Shown one piece after another: positions 11,116-22,818 of a stretch of DNA of 64,000 bases (positions within the stretch are counted from its first letter, which is position 1; each line of letters begins with the position of its first letter). The translations under genes and the position numbers were made by a program. The stretch covers positions 34,465,710 to 34,529,709 of the forward strand of contig OZ022340.1 of NCBI GenBank assembly GCA_963989245.1. The letters are read 5' to 3'. Source of the stretch: Nansenia antarctica. Its lineage: Eukaryota; Chordata; Actinopteri; Argentiniformes; Microstomatidae. The notes under the pieces were generated by a model. It was not told where the DNA came from and did not search any database. It saw nothing but the letters and a program-made list of their open reading frames with translations.

Positions 11116-12235
11116 TTAAGTCCCCAGTCAATGGAGCCCCCCCCCCCCCCCCCCCCTGCCCGCCACCTCAACACAAAGCCTAGCGAGAGATGTTGCTGCT
11201 CTGGTAGGTTCAGAGAACACAAAACAGCTTTGAAATAAAGGGGGTTGTCTCCCTCTGTCCGAGGAAGCGCTGCTACCTCTGATCTCACTTCAAACAAAGA
11301 GAGCAGGAAACCGGGCCTGGAATGTGTTATGTTTGTTTTGGCTCGGCGGGGAGAGGGTGGGTGGAGGATTTAACCGTCACACTGTATTCTGTGTGTGTAC
11401 GTGCGTGCGCGTCTTTGTCTGTGTCTGTGCACGTGGGTAACAGAGGCGAGGCGTGCTGAGTAATGAGTAACGTTGCCTGAGACACTGGTTAAGCGTCATC
11501 AGCACAGTTGTATTGTTCCTAAAACGACTAACTTGTAGTTATACTCTCTGTCAAAGGTCGGACCTCTCTCCTTTCCAATGATTTTCCATGTTGAACACGT
11601 TCTGTTGACATTGTTTAACTCTGTTTTTGGCTCATAAGTGGAATGTATGAATGTAACCACTTCCAAATCGTACACGCTTTTTTTAGTTGAAACATTGCCA
11701 TTTCTTCGCCGGCCATGATTGGTTGTAATTGTTGGAATAATCTGCCATCTACTGGTTGAATTGTGTAATTGCTATATGATGGTTTGTAAGGGAATTTACC
11801 TCACACACCCCAATACCTCGTATACCCCCATACCTCGTATAGCCCCATACCTCGTATACCCCCATACCTCAGCTGTTTCCCAAAAGCGGTGGACGCTTTC
11901 TCCCCTTTTAAGGAGACCATTTAGGAGAGTCTGGAGACAGATTTGGAATTCATGATGAAAACTGTACATATTTCCAATAAAATAATAATTTTGGGCTAAA
12001 ATCATCACCAATAATATTTGGCCCAGCAGATTATTTTGTGAATCCACTTTTTTTTCTTTTTTCTTTTTTTTACAATATCGGACCGACAGTCCCACATATA
12101 GCGCCTATAATGTCCGAATAGAGAATCGACCTCCACCTGAATAATGCTTATTGTACTTTGAGAGTGAATGACACAGGGACAGACAATCAGGCAGCGAAGC
12201 GCACTGACACTGAACCCCTCATGGTGAATCATAAG
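11116..12235. other. No recognisable gene; C-tract and short repeats
   Basis: This stretch holds a 20-base C run (11137-11156), GT-rich sequence near 11387-11440 and a 17-bp repeat at 11808-11871. Open frames are short and unconvincing. Part of the left side may be unique host DNA. Confidence 0.5.
11808..11871. repeat. 17-bp tandem repeat, about four copies
   Basis: The unit CCCCCATACCTCGTATA is repeated head to tail with single-base variation. It generates mirrored short frames on both strands that are not genes. Confidence 0.85.
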
Positions 12236-12237
12236 TA

Positions 12238-13741
12238 CCGTATTTTCCGCACTATAAGGCGCACCGGATTATAAGGCGCACCTTCAATGAATGGCCTATT
12301 TTAGAACTGTTTTCATATACAGGGCGCACCGGATTATAAGGCGCATAGAATAGAAGATACTGCAGTCAAACGTTTGACTGGGGTTGCGTTACGCCCAAGC
12401 TCCACCTACTGCGTTGCGTCACCTCTCCATCGGTGTTGTGTCAACTTCCCGTTGTCCATGCTCCACCTGAGCGTTGTCACCGTCAACGTTCTACCTGCTC
12501 CACTGTCAAAAATATATATTTTTCCACCTCAAGTATCAGCCGTTCGTCATCCATTTTTGCAACAAGCGTCAAGGACCTGCGGTGATTCACAGCTGACTCC
12601 CGTGAATAGCAATTCGCAATAGCTGCGACCACGAGATATAGAGTAGTTAGCTACAAGCATTTTCAATCTGGTATTGTCTCTATTAGTGGATTAACCGCTG
12701 TGGTGATTTAACAGCTGATAAAAATACATCAAGTAGACTACAAACAGAGCAAAACAATAAAACAACACCAGAAAACAACCAATAGGCTATACAATTATAA
12801 CCAACAACCAATATGTGACAGCTCCTGGTGAAATGTGCAACGTAATTTTTCCGTTTTTACACATGCTTAAACTACAGATTGTAAGCTTTCAAATGATGTG
12901 TCATTATCTGTCATACATTCAAATCAGAGAAAGATTGAACACGACAGGCGTATTTGAATGTTGGTTCACCTCAAACACTGAATGGGAGAAAAGTGACTCT
13001 GAACGCAGCCACAGCTACGAACGCTGCTAACAAAACACATCGCTACGAAGGTCTAAACTGTATTTTAATAACATGACAACATACTGGGAGAACATCGACA
13101 TGCTAAAAACACATAACTACACATAACTAGATGAACACACAGTTCTTGCTTTTGAACACGAGCTAAAACGAAAGTATGTTTACAAGTCAACCCTCCCTTA
13201 CCGGTAGCCTCCGGCAAACGAGAATAATGAATCCAATACACAAATTATAAGTGTTTAGTGATCGTTAAACTGTTGTTTATTATATCGAGTAGGTACTTTA
13301 AAACTTCAAGTTGAAAGCACCAAGAAGGACCGCCTCGAAATTCATCGATGTTCATGTCCCGTGCTAGCGCTGTTGCCTTCATTCGAATAGTGACTGTAGA
13401 GACGCTTCTACTTGCTGCTCTCTGTTCAACAACCCACTGTTCGAGTTTGTCCTCTAACTGTGGCCATCTCGCTTTGTTCCCTCGGAAACTCTGTTTAGTC
13501 TTCTTTACTTGGGGTCTTTATACACACACAAGTGGTGTTGGACTGTGAGTACAGTACCGGTGTTTACTGATTACCGTAATGCTGCAAGCGGTGCGGCTTT
13601 GTAGTTTACCAGTCGTACTGAAACATTTTGACAGAGCGCCTTGAGCGCCGTGTACAACCAGTATCCGGATTATAAGGCGCACTGTCGTTTTTTTTGAAAA
13701 TTAAAGGCTTTTAAGTGCGCCTTATAGTGCGGAAAATACGG
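12238..13741. mobile_element. pogo/Tigger-like element, copy 1, TA target
   Basis: The ends are CCGTATTTTCCGCACTATAA and its inverse (ending AATACGG), with GGCGCACCGGATTATAAGGC-type subterminal repeats. TA flanks both sides (12236-12237 and 13742-13743), the Tc1/mariner target. Inside, on the minus strand, a CENP-B-type helix-turn-helix remnant (13313-13510) points to the pogo/Tigger branch. Copy 2 at 45939-48587 is nearly the same apart from a nested hAT. No DDE domain is left, so the copy cannot move itself. Confidence 0.8.
13313..13510 (-). pseudogene. CENP-B-type HTH remnant of a pogo-like transposase
   Basis: Read on the minus strand, the frame gives KTKQSFRGNKARWPQLEDKL, EQWVVEQRAASRSVSTVTIR, MKATALARDMNIDEF and RGGPSWCF. 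This matches the central DNA-binding domain (HTH_CENPB/brinker-type) of Tigger/pogo transposases and of domesticated relatives. Sequence past WCF is not coding, so only one domain survives. The plus-strand open frame over the same bases is a shadow. The identical remnant in copy 2 shows it was already present in the mobile ancestor. Confidence 0.75.
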
Positions 13742-13743
13742 TA

Positions 13744-14758
13744 GGTGGACAACGCGTGGTGCTGAAATAGTTGACATGTGGTGTGTGGTTTGAAAAAAAT
13801 AACACGAGCTCAGTAAACCATTCAAACGTAATGTTTACGTATATGTGACTGCAACACACATATGAACAGTAACAAAGCAAATTCTGTTTAATTTTCTGAA
13901 AAACATTGACAACAAAATCGGCGCAAACAAAAAGCATCTCCCATCGGTCACTATTTGCTTGATATCTGGTGATATGGACGTCACTTTAATCCGCAGGCAG
14001 TTCTCAAGGTTTTTATGCATCAATCGATTCCTCTCGTGCGTCTTTATCACATTCATTGACGAAAAGGACGACTCGCATGTATAGAAAGGGAACATTGTGA
14101 GCACGTAAAATGTGAGTCTCACAACGGCTTTGCATTGATGAAACCAGGTAGGATGAACGTATAGTTTGCTGTCCATTCCTCTTTAAATGCCCTGTTTTCA
14201 CCGTCAACTTTCCTCTTTAGACCTTTGGAGAGTGACATTATGTTTGTCTTGCTAGCTAGCAGGTTAAATGTTTAGCTAACTTCACCCGACACGCAAACAA
14301 CCAATCCAATAATAACGTGACCTTGTCTGGGAGGAGGGGGGAATAATTATCAGAACAAAAGTATGTTAAATAATTATTAGAATAAGTTAGGCTGCGCTAC
14401 ATCGTCAGTCCACACATTTATTATTCAAAAATATGGAAAAGGGTGAAACTACGTTTCAACGTTGTTGAGAATCACAACACAAACTCGCTAGTCAAGCCAA
14501 AATACTGCAACATAATGGATTGGACTGCTACCTAGTTAACTAGAACACTACTTTACATTGTTAGCAGGCTCACAAAACAAGCTGTGTTAGTTGACTAGCG
14601 ATGTGTACATTTTTGTACACATGAAAAGTCAAAGCATTAGAACGTGTCACATTTTTAAACAATCAATTACTTAAATTAGCCTTTGATTATGTTCCGGCCC
14701 ACCATCTAGTGGCTCAGAATTTTTTTGGCCCAAGGCCAAACTTAATTTCCGACCCCTG
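13744..14758 (-). mobile_element. Internally deleted hAT element, minus strand
   Basis: The right end GGCCAAACTTAATTTCCGAC followed by CCCTG is a hAT terminus (CAGGGGTCGG inverted). Inside, a transposase N-terminus is joined to a C-terminus. The expected left terminus is not visible beside the pogo element. That element appears to have inserted near the far end of this hAT, or the end has decayed. Confidence 0.55.
13835..14238 (-). pseudogene. hAT transposase, N-terminus joined to C-terminus
   Basis: The start MSLSKGLKRKVDGENRAFKE (ATG at 14238) is the N-terminus typical of GTF2IRD2-like hAT transposases. After about 40 residues it meets a stop near AKPL. Another frame continues with YTCESSFSSMNVIKTHERNR and LMHKNLENCLRIKVTSISPD, the hAT C-terminal dimerisation motif. 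The several hundred residues of catalytic core are missing, so this is a deletion derivative. Confidence 0.7.
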
Positions 14759-16830
14759 TCCTAAAGTATACGGGTTGGGCTGGAACCTACAGTGAGGTCA
14801 AACAGTGAAACATGTCAGGTTGTAAAAGTTATGATATCATAAAGTAGAGATGTCCCGATCCCACTTTTTCACTACCGATACCTGGGCTTCAAGTCTCTGC
14901 GATACCGATCCGATATTATAATTTTTTTTTTTACCCCTGAATAATAACAAATACTTCCCCAGTATATAGTCCACAACAACAGTTAAATTAAGACTGCCAG
15001 CCTTTATTCAAGCAACAAAAACAGTACTCTGCAGTACTCAGTGACCAGTACTCAGTAACTGGTTTAAAGTTAAAACAATTTAAACAGCAGCATTCAGCAT
15101 TGTAGAAAAAATAGTTATGTCTGATTTCTAGTTTTAGTGCCTTCAGGTATTTATCTTCTCTTACAAATGGCGAATCAATTATAGGACCCTTTTTTCAATT
15201 GTAGCCTAGCAACTACCGGTAACAGTAAAAACAAAATGGCTGTAAAACATAACTTAATTATAACTTCCCAAATAAATAGGTATAGTATTCCAAATAAATA
15301 AGAGGCCTTGTAAATCTGCTTTAACAATTGTAAAAAAAAAAACAACTACAACAAAAAACAACAACAAACGTTTCTTATGTGCTGTTTCTTTGTAACAAAG
15401 CTCTTGAACATATTGTTCACTTAACCATGAGGGAGTGATTCTTCTTCAGGAAGATTAGCTTTTCAGCATTCTGTGCAGTCAAATTGTTCCTTCTGTCATC
15501 AATAATAATAATTGAGGCTGTGCTAAAGAGCCTCTCACTCTCTACACTTGTACAAGGAGCACAGAGAAATGTAGCTGCTGTGGCTGGGAGGGCAGGGAGG
15601 GCAGTCGAGGTTGGTTGACTTTCCAGAAAAGCAAGGGATTGTCTGACCATGGAATAGGTGCCTCACTGAGGTAGGTCTGCACTTGAATTTATCCCAGGAT
15701 CAGGTAGGCCTACTGTGCGTTCCTCCAGAATTTCATCAAATATGTTGCCAAGGCAGCTGCTGCTGGTACTGGTGCCTGTCGCCTCCGACCGTGGAGTCTT
15801 GTCTGCTGGCTCAGAGGCTGTAGTTCCATCCTCCAACACTTCCTCCATCTTCCCTACCTCTGCCATTAGTGCTGTCTTTGCAAGCCTCAAAGCGTCTGCA
15901 TTTGTGAAGTACCTGTATAATAAAATAGCTAATATTAGTCAAATAATTTCCTTAATCAAGTTATTTGTCACACACACACACACACACACAGCAGGGTTGC
16001 AACCGAGTATAACGGTTCAGACTCAAGGTTGTCAAAACGTCTGTTGAGTGCGTCGAGGAGGAGGGTGCTTTTCATAGTTTTAATCCCCTGGTCAGTGTCG
16101 TTTTCCCGACTGAGAACACGTTTCAGGACACACACGATGGGGATGACATCAGCTAGTGATGCGGATGAGGCACTCACCTCTCTTGTCATCTCCTCAAAAG
16201 GGTCCAAAACCGTGGCAGTCTTCTCCAACAGCCCCCACTGGTTTGCTGTTAGCGTCGCTGGCAGGTCATATTCAGCCACATACGCAGAGAGTGACCGTTT
16301 CTGCGCAATGAGGCTTTCAATCATGTAGTGGTGTGTAGTGGTGTGTAGTGGTGTGTGTTCTAGGTGCTGTTCCACCTAGTTTGAACGTCCTGCTGCAGAC
16401 TCTTAGGCAGCATATTTAGTTCTACTTGGATATCCTGCAGCCGTGAATATGCCAAGGGCGAGTGTTTGAAATGGCCTAACCATTTTTCTCCCGTTGGCCA
16501 GTGCATCACTCACGCTGCGCTGCGACAACAGTCCCTCATGCACAATAAGCTGCATAGTGATAAGCTGCATAGTGATAAGCTGCATAGTGGTAAGCTGCAT
16601 AGTGATAAGCTGCATAGTGGCACAAAGCATCCCAGACTCGCCACTCCAAGTTGATCCATGCCCTCCTTCATATTCTTTGCATTGTCTCTTAAAACTACAT
16701 GGACTTTGCTTTTGTTAATCTTCAATTCGTGCAGCATCTCCTCCATGGCTGCCTTAAGGGAATCCCCAGTGTGTGAGCCACGGAACTCACGGGCATGCAG
16801 CACCGCTTTCTTCAAAGTAAAACCTGAGTA

Positions 16831-18472
16831 CAGTGCCTTGCAAAAGTATTCACCCCCCTTGACATTTTTCGTGTTTTGTTGCCTCACAACCTGGAATTAA
16901 AATGGATTGTTTGAAAGTTTGCATCATTTAATTAACAGAATATGCCTTTGAAGATGTGTGATCAACTTTGAAGATGTGTTTTTTATTGTGAAGCAAACAA
17001 CAACAAATAGGACAAAATAACAGAAAATATCAATGTGCATAACTATTCACCCCCTTAAAGTCAGTACTTTGTAGAGCCACCTTTGCGACAATCACAGCTG
17101 CAAGTCGCTTTTGATAAGTCTCTATGAGCTTGCCACATCTTTCCACTGGGATTTCTGCCCATTCCTAAAGGGAAAACTGCTCCAGCTCCTTCAAGTTTGA
17201 TGGTTTGCGCTTGTGAACAGCAATCTTCAAGTCTGACCACAGATTCTCAATTGGATTGAGGTCTGGGCTTTGACTAGGCCATTCCAACACATTTATATGT
17301 TTCCCCTTGAACCACTCAAGTGTTGCTTTAGCAGGATGCTTGGGGTCGTTGTCCTGCTGGAAGGTGAACCTCCGTCCTAGTCTCAAATCACTTACAGACT
17401 GGTACAGGTTTTGCTCAAGAATATCCCTGTATTTAGCACCATCTATCTTTCCCTCGACTCGGACCAGTTTCCCAGTCCCTGTTGCTGAAAAACAGCCCCA
17501 CAGCATGATGCTGCCACCACCATGTTTCACTGTGGGGATGGTGTTCTTGGGGTGATGGGATGTGTTGGGTGTGCGCCAGACATAGCGTTTTCCTTGATGG
17601 CCAAAAAGTTCAATTTTAGTCTCATCTGACCAGAGCACCTTCCTCCATATATTTTGGGAGTCTCCGACATGCCTTTTTGCAAACTCAAAACGTGCCTTCT
17701 TATTTTTAGCGGAAAGTAATGGCTTTCTTCTGGCCACTCTTCCATAAAGCCCAGCTCTATGGAGTGTACGGCTAATTGTGGACCTATGGACATACACTCC
17801 AGTCTCTGCAGTGAATCTCTGCAGCTCCTCCAGGGTTACCCTTGGTCTCTGTGCTGCCTCTCTGATTAATGCCCTCCTTGCCCGGTCTGTGAGTTTTGGT
17901 GGGCGGCCCTCTCTTGGCAGGTTTGTTGTGGTGCCATGTTCTTTCCATTTGTTTATGATGGATTTGATGGTGCTCCTGGGGATCATCAAAGATTTGGATA
18001 TTTTTTTGTAACCCAACCCTGACTTGTATTTCTCAACAACTTTGTCCCGGACTTGTTTGGAGAGTTCCTTGGTCTTCATGGCAGTGTTTGGTTGGTGGTG
18101 CCTCTTGCTTAGGTGTTGCAGCCTCTGGGGCCTTTCAGAAAAGGTGTGTATATACTAACAGATCATGTGACACACACACACAGGTGGACTTCATTTCACT
18201 AATTATGTGACTTCTGAAGGTGCTTGGTTGCACCAAGCTTTTTAGGGGCTTCATAACAAAGGGGGTGAATACATATGCACATGCCAATTTTCAGTTCTTT
18301 ATTTTTTTAAATTCTTTTTTTATATATATATTTCTCATTTCATTTAAAAACTAAGACTATTTTGTGCAGATTCATCAAATAAAATTCTGATTAAAAAACA
18401 TTTAAATTACAGGTTGTAATGTAACAAAATAGGTAAAAAGCCAAGGGGGGTGAATACTTTTGCAAGGCACTG
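16831..18472 (-). mobile_element. Tc1-like transposon, 1642 bp, nearly intact
   Basis: Terminal inverted repeats begin CAGTGCCTTGCAAAAGTATT and continue CACCCCCCTTG, near-perfect at both ends. TA flanks it at 16829-16830 and 18473-18474. It carries one transposase gene on the minus strand. Removing the element with one TA restores the hAT codons across HWI-Y-SGF, which confirms the boundaries. Confidence 0.92.
17165..18079 (-). CDS. Tc1-like transposase, late premature stop
   Basis: This frame of 304 residues cuts and pastes Tc1 elements at TA sites. The start MKTKELSKQVRDKVVEKYKS opens the paired-like HTH region (about 1-60), followed by a second HTH (about 65-120, REGRPPKLTDRARRALIREA). 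The catalytic triad is complete: D152 (WSDETK), D243 (QQDNDPKH) and E278 (PDLNPIENLW), spaced as DD34E. The GGGSIMLWGCF motif is present. Translation stops at TAG after LEQFSL. In the same frame the sequence goes on as EWAEIPVERCGKLIETYQKR for about 35 more codons, so one substitution truncates an otherwise complete gene of about 340 residues. Whether the truncated protein is active is unknown. Confidence 0.9.
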   Translation of the reverse strand: MKTKELSKQVRDKVVEKYKSGLGYKKISKSLMIPRSTIKSIINKWKEHGTTTNLPREGRPPKLTDRARRALIREAAQRPRVTLEELQRFTAETGVYVHRSTISRTLHRAGLYGRVARRKPLLSAKNKKARFEFAKRHVGDSQNIWRKVLWSDETKIELFGHQGKRYVWRTPNTSHHPKNTIPTVKHGGGSIMLWGCFSATGTGKLVRVEGKIDGAKYRDILEQNLYQSVSDLRLGRRFTFQQDNDPKHPAKATLEWFKGKHINVLEWPSQSPDLNPIENLWSDLKIAVHKRKPSNLKELEQFSL

Positions 18473-18910
18473 TATATCCAGTGTGCTGTGAGACTCAACA
18501 AGGACATTGGACACACATCTGAGCTCCAGATGTCTGTTGTGAAGCTAAAAGCGCCTACATTCTCCAAGAGTTTGGAGAGGAACTCACAAACTTCGTTGTG
18601 CATTTGAGGGATGGCTTTTTCGGTTATATGATGGCGACTGGGCAAAGTATAGCGCGGCTCCAGGTGCTCAATTAAGCTCTGAAATCCCACATTCTATACC
18701 ACCGAACGTGGTTGGTCGTCGAGCACAATAAACTGAACTAATTTCTCCGTGATCGCTTTCGCAATTTTGCTGTCTGGGGGGAGTTTCTCTTGCCTCTGTA
18801 TTGATGCTAGCAATGTCTGCTGTTGCAGGGGCTTTTTTTGCAGTAGCAGCAGACGCTTGCAGATATGCCTGGTGCTGTTCCATGTGGTGCTTTTTTAAAT
18901 GTTTGATTAA

Positions 18911-21840
18911 CACTAGGAAAGCCGTGAGGTGTCGTAGGGCACCAGTGAGTACAAAAACAATTCTACCTTTGCACTCGATCAAATGTCAGGACCCTCCTTT
19001 CATGACTTTTCCTAGATATGTGCGTTCTACCACCCAGCATCTTTACATTTTCAAAATTGAGTTAGTATAAAGCGATTTTGCAGTATTTCAGTGTGTGTCT
19101 GTGTATTTGCCTTGGGATTCGGCCGCCATCTTTTTCTCCAAGGCTGCAATTCTCTTTTATATCAGCAGAGGTAGCAAGGGGACACACACTGTGCTCAACC
19201 TTCAGGCTTCAGTGCTGAATTAGATACAGTGGATAAGACTGATATTTGTAACATATTGTGTTTATATATAGGCTATATATAGCAATAGTGATACATAAGA
19301 TATGTATATGTACAGACAATTATGAAAATGATAAACTGTACAGTATGTCTCCTAATCCCTTCAGATTTGTTGGAGCTGAGGGTTTTTTTTCACAGCGGGT
19401 TTACCCAAGTTCCATGCAATAGTGATAAGATATTATGATATGTGTAGCCTATGTACAGTTATGAATGATACACTGCACAGTATGTACCTATCAAGTTGTG
19501 TGGTGCATGCATAGCTACCGCAGCAAAGTAATTGGAGTAACCTACGTTTGATTATGCCTGTACTCATCAACGAATATTATATAACGAACGGATATTTATA
19601 ATATTGTATATAATGCTTTTTTTGTATATAATGTTATTGTATAATGTTTTTTTCTGAGTGGGGCAGTCCCACTCAAAGTTTACAGAAACATATCATCATG
19701 AATGGAAACACGCAAGAGCGTGTATTACACGCTTACAATGCTTACAAGCTTACAGCAGTCGCCGGGCTGATGTTACGGCCGGCGTGAAGTTCACGACAAA
19801 TAAACACGACAGGTTTGTGCATCTCTGTGAAGCTCATAATTATAATAACACAATATTGCAATATTTATTACTATTATTTTTGTATAATAATAATCAACCA
19901 TCATTCGTTAGTAATGAAAACTCCCGCAGTCCCGATCAATCTCCTCTCCACTTTACACATTACATAACCAAGATTTATTTTGACATCACAACAATGTCAA
20001 CACAATCACAACAGAATCTTATTTTATCCAACCAGGTTTTATATTTTGATTATGACATCATGTCTTTCAACATTGTCACACTTTTCATTACACACATTAG
20101 CGGCTCTTTTAGGTGAAACTAACTATAACAGGTTGCGGCACATGAACGCTCCGTGCTCCTGTGAGATCATTCAAGTTTCAAGTTTATCTGTCATTATACC
20201 AAATACAATTATATAATGTAATCAAAATAACAAGAATGAACATATTCAGCCATTCCATATAATCACATGTAACAACCCCTGCGAGCAGTTGCAGGGGCTG
20301 ACAGGCTGACGTTACCGGCGAAGTTCACGACAAATAAACAGACTTTATCACTGTGAAGCTCATAACTACGTATGATAACACAATATTGCAATATTTATTA
20401 CTATTCTTTTTTAATAATGATAATGAACTTTCATTCATTAGTAAAGCTCCCGCAGTCTCAATCAATCTCCTCGCTATCAATCAATAGCATTTAATCTGTT
20501 CCATAGTTCGTTTTCAGCTGACTCAAGCTTCATATCAGATTGCTCTAATAATGTCCCCACTTCTCTGCTTCTCTGCTCATAGGAACTTTATGCATTTTTA
20601 GAGAAACATGCAGAGCATGTATTTGGCAAATAAACGTGTAGGCTAAGAACTAGTTTCTAAAGTGAGTTACAATCACTTGATGTAATGGTTGATGCATGGG
20701 AGGGTAATCTTATTCTCGATAATTGTTTCTTGATCGTTTCCCATCAGCAAACAAAGGCTGCCAATTCATGAGGGAGCCAAGCGGGTTTCAAAGCTTACAA
20801 GCTTACAGCAGTCGCCGGGCTGATGTTACGGCCGGCATGAAGTTCACGACAAATAAACACGACAGGCTTGTGCATCTCTGTGATGCTCATAATTATAATA
20901 ACACAATATTGCAATATTTATTACTATTCTTTTTTAATAATGATAATCAACTTTTATTCATTAGTAAAGCTCCCGCAGTCTCAATCAATCTCCTCTCCAC
21001 TTTACACATTACATAACCAAGATTTCTTTTGACATCACAACAATGTCAACACAATCACAACAGAATCTTATTTTATCCAACCAGGTTTTTCAACATTGTC
21101 ACACTTTTCATTACACACATTAGCGGCATCAAAAATGATGGGCTGGGCGTGCGAGGGAGCGTGCTTATTCTGGCAGATTGTGAAATATTAAAACCAATAA
21201 CATTCTGAATGATTTATCATTCTGTACTCTTTCATGTATTTTCTTTCAGCTCTTTTCACTAATATAGGTGAAACTAACTATAGCATATACATATATATAG
21301 CATATATATATATAGCATATATATATATATATATATATATATGAAACTAACTATAACAGGTTGCGGCACATGAAGGTACGGCGCATGCAGGTACGCGCTC
21401 CTGTGAGATCATTCAACTTTCAAGTTTATTTGTCATTATACCAAATACAATTATATAATGTAATCAAAATAAAAATAATGAACATATTCAGCCATTCCAT
21501 ATAATCACATGTAACAACCCCTGTGAGCAGTTGCAGGGGCTGACAGGCTGACGTTACCGGCGAAGTTCACGACAAATAAACCGACTTTATCACTGTGAAG
21601 CTCATAACTATGATAACACAATATTGCAATATTTATTACTATTCTTTTTACCTGCTTCTCTGAGCATAGGAACTTTATGCATTTTTAGAGGTAGCGATCT
21701 TGTCATTTTCTCTTCTTGTGTGACATCGCCATCCAGCGATCTTTGTGCGTCAGTACACACTCCCCCATTGTGAAGAGTGGTCGTGTGATTCGACACCTCG
21801 TCGCGCCAAAAGTAGGTGAAAAAACGTCGCGTGTCTAGTG
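18911..21840. mobile_element. TTAA-flanked composite element, copy 2
   Basis: TTAA lies at 18907-18910 and 21841-21844. The ends are CACTAGGAAAGCCGTGAG and GTCTAGTG. The first 150 bases match copy 1 closely. The interior carries the same modules and a segment present twice, about 20110-20340 and 21340-21560 (GTAACAACCCCTG...CAGTTGCAGGGGCTGACAG), plus an AT dinucleotide stretch near 21290-21345. No transposase is visible. Excision at TTAA rejoins the BED-finger region of the host hAT gene. Confidence 0.75.
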
Positions 21841-22296
21841 TTAAATTAGTGGTGTTACACGACTAACATCGCTGCCACCCCTCGAAACTGTTAATTTGCA
21901 AATTTTGCATTCCGCTGATGGACTTGTTTCTTCTTTAAGACTGAAGTATTCTCACACTGCTGACATGACTCACACACAGGTAGCTACTAGCCAACTCTCA
22001 TGCACGTGACCACAGGCTACTACTGTTGTCATCACGTGAGTGACACGCCAGATCGAGAGCGCAGATCACAGTCTTTTTTTTCTTTTTTCGGTGCGATCTG
22101 CGATCCAGCATTCAGGACCAATATCGCAGCGATATCCGATATCAATATCGGATCGGGACATCCCTATCATAAAGGTTATTAATATGAATTCATAACCACT
22201 TTCATGAAGTACCTGATGAGATGTCAATGGTTTTGAATGCCCTCTCCCCTCTCTGTGGATAAGCTTCGAGACAGAGAGGAAAAAGATGGAAAAGCA

Positions 22297-22545
22297 TGCT
22301 GCCCTGACACCCTGCTGCCCTGACACCCTGCTGCCCAGACACCCTGCTGTCCTGACACCCTGCTGCCCTGACACCCTGCTGCCCTGACACCCTGACACCC
22401 TGCTGCCCTGACCCCCTGCTGCCCTGACACCCTGCTGCCCTGACACCCTGCTGCCCAGACACCCTGCTGCCCTGACACCCTGCTGCCCTGACACCCTGCT
22501 GCCCTGACACCCTGACATCATGCTGCCCTGACAGCCTGCTGCCCA
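22297..22545. repeat. 17-bp minisatellite, about 14-15 copies
   Basis: The unit CTGCTGCCCTGACACCC is repeated with single-base variants and occasional shortened units (CCCTGACACCCTGACACC). Long open frames on the minus strand reading QGVRAAGCQGSR repeats come from it. Confidence 0.9.
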
Positions 22546-22818
22546 GCACAACACAAAAGCTGAGGTGACGTGTCACTCCCAGAGAGATATCTGAGAACGC
22601 ACAACTCACACAACTGAGGAAGTAAAACATTACAAAGAAACGTCAGAGAGAAACAAGAGAGTGAGAAAGAAAGAAAGAAAGAAATACAGACGGTCATGAT
22701 AAAATCAGGATGGAATGCCTCTCTCTGGGAGGGAAAGAGAGAATGAGAGAGAGAGAGATGGCAGCAGGGCGGGGGGGCAGCAGGGTGGGGGGGGGCGGGC
22801 GGCGCTGGTGAGACTAAA

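Larger units (their letters stand above)
15417..21960 (-). pseudogene. ZBED1-like hAT transposase, split in three
   Basis: From the 5' side, 21845-21960 encodes part of a BED zinc finger (SAECKICKLTVSRGGSDVSR), which continues after the TTAA element as NLIKHLKKHHMEQHQAYLQA (18906 downward), giving C-X2-C...H-X4-H. Next come LLENVGAFSFTTDIWSSDVC and SLLSLTAHWIY, broken at the Tc1 element. The frame then resumes SGFTLKKAVLHAREFRGSHT, MIESLIAQKRSLSAYVAEYD and TANQWGLLEKTATVLDPFEE, ending in SVESERLFSTASII and DDRRNNLTAQNAEKLIFLKK, the dimerisation domain. Lesions include a 2-base shift in the BED region and repeat expansions at 16326-16360 (10-bp unit) and 16548-16625 (15-bp unit). Motif order and spacing match hobo/Ac-type hAT transposases. 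Confidence 0.85.
14845..22166 (-). mobile_element. 7.3-kb hAT transposon with two nested elements
   Basis: The ends are TAGAGATGTCCCGATCC and GGATCGGGACATCCCTA. Perfect 8-bp duplications TCATAAAG lie at 14837-14844 and 22167-22174. The element carries a ZBED1-like transposase on the minus strand. A Tc1 element (16831-18472) and a TTAA element (18911-21840) are inserted in the coding sequence. Subtracting them leaves about 2.7 kb, a normal size for an autonomous hAT. A partial copy of its right end lies at 42765-42958. Confidence 0.9.

Noticed and set aside
12374..12622. 82-codon frame shared by both pogo-like copies
   Set aside because: It has no domain and diverges by frame changes between copies; more likely non-coding element sequence.
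13348..13548. 66-codon frame identical at 13348 and 48150 (plus strand)
   Set aside because: It is antisense to the CENP-B-type HTH remnant of the pogo-like element; the minus-strand frame matches a known domain.
22066..22630. Collagen-like frames (QGVRAAGCQGSR repeats) on the minus strand
   Set aside because: They arise from a 17-bp minisatellite and are open in more than one frame.
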